DNA of 64,000 nt, from contig NZ_ABCK01000011.1 of assembly GCF_000170755.1 (NCBI RefSeq), positions 62,001-126,000 on the forward strand, in the 5' to 3' direction. This DNA is from Lentisphaera araneosa HTCC2155 (GTDB lineage Bacteria; Verrucomicrobiota; Lentisphaeria; Lentisphaerales; Lentisphaeraceae). Each line of letters starts with the position of its first letter. Positions within the stretch are counted from its first letter, which is position 1. Both the position numbers and the translations under genes were made by a program. Shown here piece after piece: positions 60,386 through 64,000 of this stretch. The notes under the pieces are model-generated. The model was not told where the DNA came from. It did no database searches and saw only the letters and a list, made by a program, of their open reading frames with translations.

Positions 60386-61465
60386 TTAGTTAAGGCCTTT
60401 ACCGTTAAGGTCACCGAAAGCCTGCTCTACACGAGCTACGAAAGTTTCTTGACCTTTACGTAACCATACGCGAGGATCGTAGAACTTTTTGTTAGGCTTG
60501 TCGTCACCATCAGGGTTACCGATTTGACCTTGGAGGTAGGCTTCTTTTTCTTTGTAGAAGTTCATTACGCCTTCCCAAGTTGCCCACTGAGTATCTGTAT
60601 CGATGTTCATTTTGATAACACCGTAAGAGATTGACTCTGAAATTTCTTCAGGGCTAGAACCTGAACCACCGTGGAATACGAAGTTAACTGGGTTATCAGA
60701 TTCAGTATTGAATTTTTCTTTAATGTAAGCCTGTGAATCGCGGAGGATTGTAGGAGTAAGCTTTACGTTACCTGGCTTATAAACACCGTGTACGTTACCG
60801 AAAGATGCAGCGATTGTGAAGTTAGGGCTGATTTTCATGAGACGCTCGTAAGCTTCTGCTACTTCTGAAGGCTGAGTATAAAGCTTAGACTCATCCATAT
60901 CAGTGTTATCAACACCATCTTCTTCACCACCAGTACAACCGAGTTCGATCTCGAGAGTCATACCCATTTTAGACATACGTGCGTGGTATTTTTCACAGAT
61001 TGAAAGGTTTTCTTCAAGAGACTCTTCAGAAAGGTCAATCATGTGCGAAGAAAAGAGAGGCTTACCAGTTTCAGCAAAATGCTTTTCAGATGCGTCGAGG
61101 AGACCGTCGATCCAAGGAAGAAGTTTCTTTGCTGCGTGGTCAGTGTGAAGAATAACAGGTACGCCGTAAGCTTCTGCTACTTCGTGAACGTGCTTAGCAC
61201 CAGCAACAGTACCGATAACTTGAGCTTGTTGACCTTCGAGTTTAAGACCTTTACCAGCGTAGAAAGTACCGCCACCGTTAGAGAACTGAATGATTACAGG
61301 GGAACCAACTTTTGCAGCTGCTTCGAGTACACCATTTACAGACTCAGTACCAACGCAGTTTACTGCAGGAAGAGCTGCTTTTTGCTCTTTACATACTTCG
61401 AAAATTTTATTTAAGTCGTCACCAGTAGCAACACCAGGTTTTACGAAATCAAAGACTTTAGCCAT
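60386..61465 (-). CDS. fba: Class II fructose-bisphosphate aldolase
   Basis: 359 residues. Zinc-dependent class II: VILHTDHAAKKLLPW (zinc His, catalytic Asp), LEIELGCTGGEEDGVDN, AASFGNVHGVYKPGN, NFVFHGGSGSS and VIKMNIDTDTQW. It cleaves fructose-1,6-bisphosphate in glycolysis and works in reverse in gluconeogenesis. Length is that of the E. coli FbaA group. Codon use looks strongly biased, as for highly expressed genes (inference by eye). A hairpin at 61566-61582 and a weak promoter (TTGTCA, 16 nt, TAGTTT on the minus strand) precede it. Confidence 0.97.
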   Translation of the reverse strand: MAKVFDFVKPGVATGDDLNKIFEVCKEQKAALPAVNCVGTESVNGVLEAAAKVGSPVIIQFSNGGGTFYAGKGLKLEGQQAQVIGTVAGAKHVHEVAEAYGVPVILHTDHAAKKLLPWIDGLLDASEKHFAETGKPLFSSHMIDLSEESLEENLSICEKYHARMSKMGMTLEIELGCTGGEEDGVDNTDMDESKLYTQPSEVAEAYERLMKISPNFTIAASFGNVHGVYKPGNVKLTPTILRDSQAYIKEKFNTESDNPVNFVFHGGSGSSPEEISESISYGVIKMNIDTDTQWATWEGVMNFYKEKEAYLQGQIGNPDGDDKPNKKFYDPRVWLRKGQETFVARVEQAFGDLNGKGLN

Positions 61466-61565
61466 TTTTTGTTTACCTTATTTGTTTATTATGTATTTCT
61501 TGAGAATGTTAAAAATCCCCGTAAACTATCAACTAATCAAGAATTGACAAGCTTGATGATCCACC

Positions 61566-61582
61566 AAGTGTGTCACACACTT
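61566..61582. repeat. Inverted repeat upstream of fba
   Basis: AAGTGTG-TCA-CACACTT, 7-bp perfect arms with a 3-nt centre, 101 nt before the fba start and 32 nt after the Sel1 gene stop. No T tract. Either an operator or the 3' hairpin of the Sel1 transcript. Confidence 0.55.
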
Positions 61583-61613
61583 AAACTTATGTTTATGGGA
61601 TTAAAAGGGATCT

Positions 61614-62942
61614 CTATTTTTTCATAAAGTTTTTCTGATAAAGCACAAAAGCTTCTCGATTGCCCATCTCTGCAGATTTCTTCAACATGAGTTCCGCTTG
61701 GTCACGATTCACTTTCATAAACTTCCCATCGAGGTAAATACGTCCGAGTTCATAAAGTGCACCTGAGTGGTTTTGCACCGCAGCTTTCTGATAATTAATA
61801 ATTGCTTTACTAATATCTTGTTTGACATCTTCGCCGACCTCGTACATGTACCCCAATACGTAAAGTGCTTGGGCGTAGCCTTGTTCAGCTGATCTCTGGT
61901 AATAATCGAGACCACGCTCAACATTGACTTTGGTACCGATACCTCTTAAATGGCAAACACCTGCATTATACAAGCCACTTGGATTACCCAATCGAGCCGC
62001 TTTCTCATACCAAGAATAAGCTATCTCTAAATCAGAAGACACACCTGAACCCACTGAATAACAATTCCCAAGTGCTACTTGTGCTGGCGGATAATTTTTA
62101 TTGGCAGCGCGCAGGAACCAGTTCACGGCGATTTCGTTATCCTTACGCACGCCAATACCATTTTGATAGCAATACGCAACACGCGCTTCTGATACAGGAT
62201 TGCCATTATCTGCTGACAACATCAACCATTTCAAAGCTTCTTTAGGATCATAAACTGATGGATATTCGCGATTATTAGAAAATTCAGCCATCTTCAACTG
62301 AGCTTCTGCATTGCCTTTTTGAGCGCTTTCACGGTAGAGGTTGATAGCATCTAGTACGCGCTTTGGTCCGCCTAAACCTCTTTCATAGTATTCAGCTAGA
62401 CGGCTGATCGCACGGTAATCTTTAATTAATGAGGCCTCTTGAAAGTAACGAATAGCTTTTTCGTATTCTTCTCGTCTGTCTAGAAGTAAGGCCGCATTAA
62501 TATTTGCTTGTGATAAACCAAAGTCCGCAGCCTTCGTATAATATTTCAACGCTTCGTCTTCACTTTTTTCAACGCCGTCACCCCTTATATAAAGGTTGGC
62601 CAAGTTATACATACATTGACGATGATTCTTATCTGCACCACGACGCCACCACTGAGCCGCCATAGATGTATCTTTCTCAAGGCCTAAGCGACCGTAAAAG
62701 TAATTATTACCCAACTCAAGAATAGCGGATTTACTCCCTGCTTGAGCTGCATTTTCTAACTTTTCCAAACGCTGTTTCTGAACTTTTTCACGTTCATCTT
62801 TTTTCAACTCTTCATCGAGAATTGGGTCAGCAGCTTTGCCACCATCAATTGGATTGAGATCCAAATCCCTTTGAGTTTGCGCATAAACTGCTAAATTACT
62901 TAAAAAGAGAATCATCAATACGATTCTTAAACTTGTAAACAT
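61614..62942 (-). CDS. Secreted Sel1-repeat protein
   Basis: 442 residues with signal peptide MFTSLRIVLMILFLSNLAVYA. From ~residue 70 on it consists of about ten Sel1-like repeats of ~36 residues with the A...LG..Y..G.GV..D...A..WY..AA..G pattern (for example ALGNCYSVGSGVSSD, NAGVCHLRGIGTKVN). An acidic/basic helical stretch (40-65) precedes them. Such solenoids mediate protein-protein contacts in the periplasm. No partner gene is identifiable. Confidence 0.9.
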   Translation of the reverse strand: MFTSLRIVLMILFLSNLAVYAQTQRDLDLNPIDGGKAADPILDEELKKDEREKVQKQRLEKLENAAQAGSKSAILELGNNYFYGRLGLEKDTSMAAQWWRRGADKNHRQCMYNLANLYIRGDGVEKSEDEALKYYTKAADFGLSQANINAALLLDRREEYEKAIRYFQEASLIKDYRAISRLAEYYERGLGGPKRVLDAINLYRESAQKGNAEAQLKMAEFSNNREYPSVYDPKEALKWLMLSADNGNPVSEARVAYCYQNGIGVRKDNEIAVNWFLRAANKNYPPAQVALGNCYSVGSGVSSDLEIAYSWYEKAARLGNPSGLYNAGVCHLRGIGTKVNVERGLDYYQRSAEQGYAQALYVLGYMYEVGEDVKQDISKAIINYQKAAVQNHSGALYELGRIYLDGKFMKVNRDQAELMLKKSAEMGNREAFVLYQKNFMKK

Positions 62943-63048
62943 TTAGGACCTCTTAATTTCATAGATTTAGTCATTTTAACTTCGCATATAATACTCTAGG
63001 AATTACTTTTTGCGATAAAATAAAATTCTAAACCATAGGTTAAAACGC

Positions 63049-63807
63049 ATGAATCAGAAAAAGTCACTCGAAAGCTTACTGAATCAGCTCAAAGACAAAG
63101 GGATTAGCGAAGATAAGATCCTTCTCGAGCTAGAACGCTCCTTTATCAATGCTGATCCCGCCACCTTCATCGATCATCACCGAGAAGAAAGATGTGGCTA
63201 CCAAGAGGTCATCTATGGCCTTCACAAAAGCGGCCAAAGAATTCTTTATGCAGCACAAGAAATCCTCAAAATCAAGCCCTCTGTCCTCATTAGTCGTGTT
63301 GACTCAGAGAAATCAAAACTGCTACTGAAGCATTACCCCGATGCCTTTTACTGCCCTATTTCCCAAGTGACTTTCATTGGAGAATTTGAGCAAAAATTCA
63401 ACTCTAAACTTCTCATCATCAGTGCTGGAACAAGCGATGAATCAGTCGTTAAGGAAGCTCATTACTGCGCCAAAGCTTTTGGTCTCAATACCAATCTTAT
63501 ACAAGACTTAGGCGTCGCCGGCCTACACCGTCTCCTAACTTACAGAGAAGAAATCTCCCAAGCTGACTGCATCATTATTGCCGCCGGAATGGAAGGTGCA
63601 CTGCCCAGTGTCATAGGCGGACTTACCACTGCACCAATTATTGCCATCCCCACAAGCGTTGGCTATGGCGCTAATATGGAAGGAGTCACAACCATGATGG
63701 CTATGCTGAGCTCCTGTGCTTCAGGCCTCAGCGTCGTCAATATTGACAATGGATTTGGCGCGGCCTACGCTGCATTGCGAATGATCAAAACCTTTGAGAG
63801 TAAATGA
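63049..63807 (+). CDS. larB: Nickel-pincer cofactor biosynthesis protein LarB
   Basis: 252 residues. An N-terminal helical part with FIDHHREERCGYQEVIYG and a C-terminal PurE-like domain (LLIISAGTSDESVVKEAHYCAKAFG, QDLGVAGLHRLL, IIIAAGMEGALPSVIGGL, VPTS-like IPTSVGYG) follow LarB throughout. LarB carboxylates and hydrolyses nicotinic acid adenine dinucleotide as the first step to the nickel-pincer cofactor of lactate racemase and related enzymes. TATAAT at 62987-62992 is a likely -10. Its last 4 nt overlap the folC start. Confidence 0.93.
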   Translation: MNQKKSLESLLNQLKDKGISEDKILLELERSFINADPATFIDHHREERCGYQEVIYGLHKSGQRILYAAQEILKIKPSVLISRVDSEKSKLLLKHYPDAFYCPISQVTFIGEFEQKFNSKLLIISAGTSDESVVKEAHYCAKAFGLNTNLIQDLGVAGLHRLLTYREEISQADCIIIAAGMEGALPSVIGGLTTAPIIAIPTSVGYGANMEGVTTMMAMLSSCASGLSVVNIDNGFGAAYAALRMIKTFESK

Positions 63808-64000
63808 GTACAAAAATAACATTTTCTGACGCCGAAAAATACCTCGACTCACTTCTCGTCTTTGGTATTAAACTAGGCTTAGAAAATATGATCCAACTTA
63901 ACCAACTTCTAGGGGATCCAGCCTCTTCACTTAAGTTCGTTCATGTCGCGGGAACCAATGGCAAAGGCTCCACTTGTGCGATGATCGCAACGGCCTGTAA
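63804..64000 (+). CDS. folC: Folylpolyglutamate synthase/dihydrofolate synthase, 5' part
   Basis: Runs off the right edge; 65 residues visible. The start TFSDAEKYLDSLLVFGIKLGLENMIQLNQLLGDP followed by HVAGTNGKGSTCAMIA is the FolC/MurC-type ligase opening with its P-loop. It adds glutamate to dihydropteroate or folates. ATGA overlap with larB indicates translational coupling. Confidence 0.92.
   Translation, partial: MSTKITFSDAEKYLDSLLVFGIKLGLENMIQLNQLLGDPASSLKFVHVAGTNGKGSTCAMIATAC

Noticed and set aside
1-64000. CRISPR arrays, insertion sequences, integrases, prophage
   Set aside because: No regularly spaced repeats, no transposase or integrase motifs; the only long exact repeat found by eye is the tRNA pair.

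Overview
The window reads as one contiguous, AT-rich bacterial chromosome segment, almost fully coding, with short intergenic gaps and many 1-20 nt gene overlaps. I infer a marine member of the PVC group, most likely Lentisphaerota. The basis is two secreted sulfatases (one of iduronate-2-sulfatase type), a pseudopilin with the 'ELLVVIAII' helix and a C-terminal H...DG ending common in Lentisphaerota and Planctomycetota, a GH10 enzyme beside a sulfatase and an SGNH hydrolase, and Pal-type lipoproteins indicating an outer membrane. Taxonomy is inference; there is no rRNA gene here.

Layout. 1-1.7 kb: an incomplete NAD(P)-binding protein and a membrane-bound C39-like protein. 1.8-8.2 kb: pseudopilin, a divergent sulfatase, then a three-gene plus-strand unit (sulfatase, GH10, SGNH hydrolase) that looks like a sulfated-polysaccharide degradation locus. 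8.3-18.1 kb: aroC, a GmhB-like phosphatase, rph, two lipoproteins, an SDR reductase, ptsP (EI-Ntr), aroK and a Lon-N-like protein. 18.1-21.4 kb (minus): FHA-GAF histidine kinase, an unknown gene with an ATP-cone-like N-terminus overlapping nrdR, and a Trm112-like protein. 21.5-24.5 kb: DUF2062 protein, a riboflavin synthase fused to a degenerate DHBP-synthase domain, and a zinc alcohol dehydrogenase. 24.5-28.8 kb (minus): gph, truC-like, hydrolase, secreted EEP-family protein, rsfS, nadD. 28.9-29.1 kb: two identical tRNA-Arg(ACG) genes. 29.3-31.9 kb: two Pal-like lipoproteins and miaB. 32-38.2 kb (minus): pyruvate carboxylase, then a YfiR/CHASE8-hybrid kinase pair. 38.4-45.4 kb: hisH-hisF, dnaE, a PDZ/trypsin-fold protein and a conserved protein often called 3-methyladenine DNA glycosylase. 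45.4-50.2 kb: TraB-family membrane protein (minus), then FHA, MBL-fold and TerB/AI-2E-exporter genes in one plus-strand unit. 50.2-59.6 kb: thiI, queA, a LamG-like secreted protein, tandem UspA, rpsU, metG, a glutathione peroxidase and rsuA. 59.7-64 kb: a DUF1016_N-like small protein, fba, a Sel1-repeat protein, larB and the start of folC.

Most genes are housekeeping (tRNA modification and charging, aromatic, histidine, riboflavin and NAD biosynthesis, central carbon metabolism). The parts that look least described are domain rearrangements: the RibE-pseudoRibB fusion, the ATP-cone-like partner of nrdR, the YfiR-controlled hybrid kinase, the FHA/MBL/TerB-exporter unit, the PDZ-inserted protein lacking a protease triad, and the free-standing DUF1016_N-like protein. 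I saw no CRISPR array, insertion sequence, integrase or prophage gene. Family calls rest on motif recognition by eye, without database searches.
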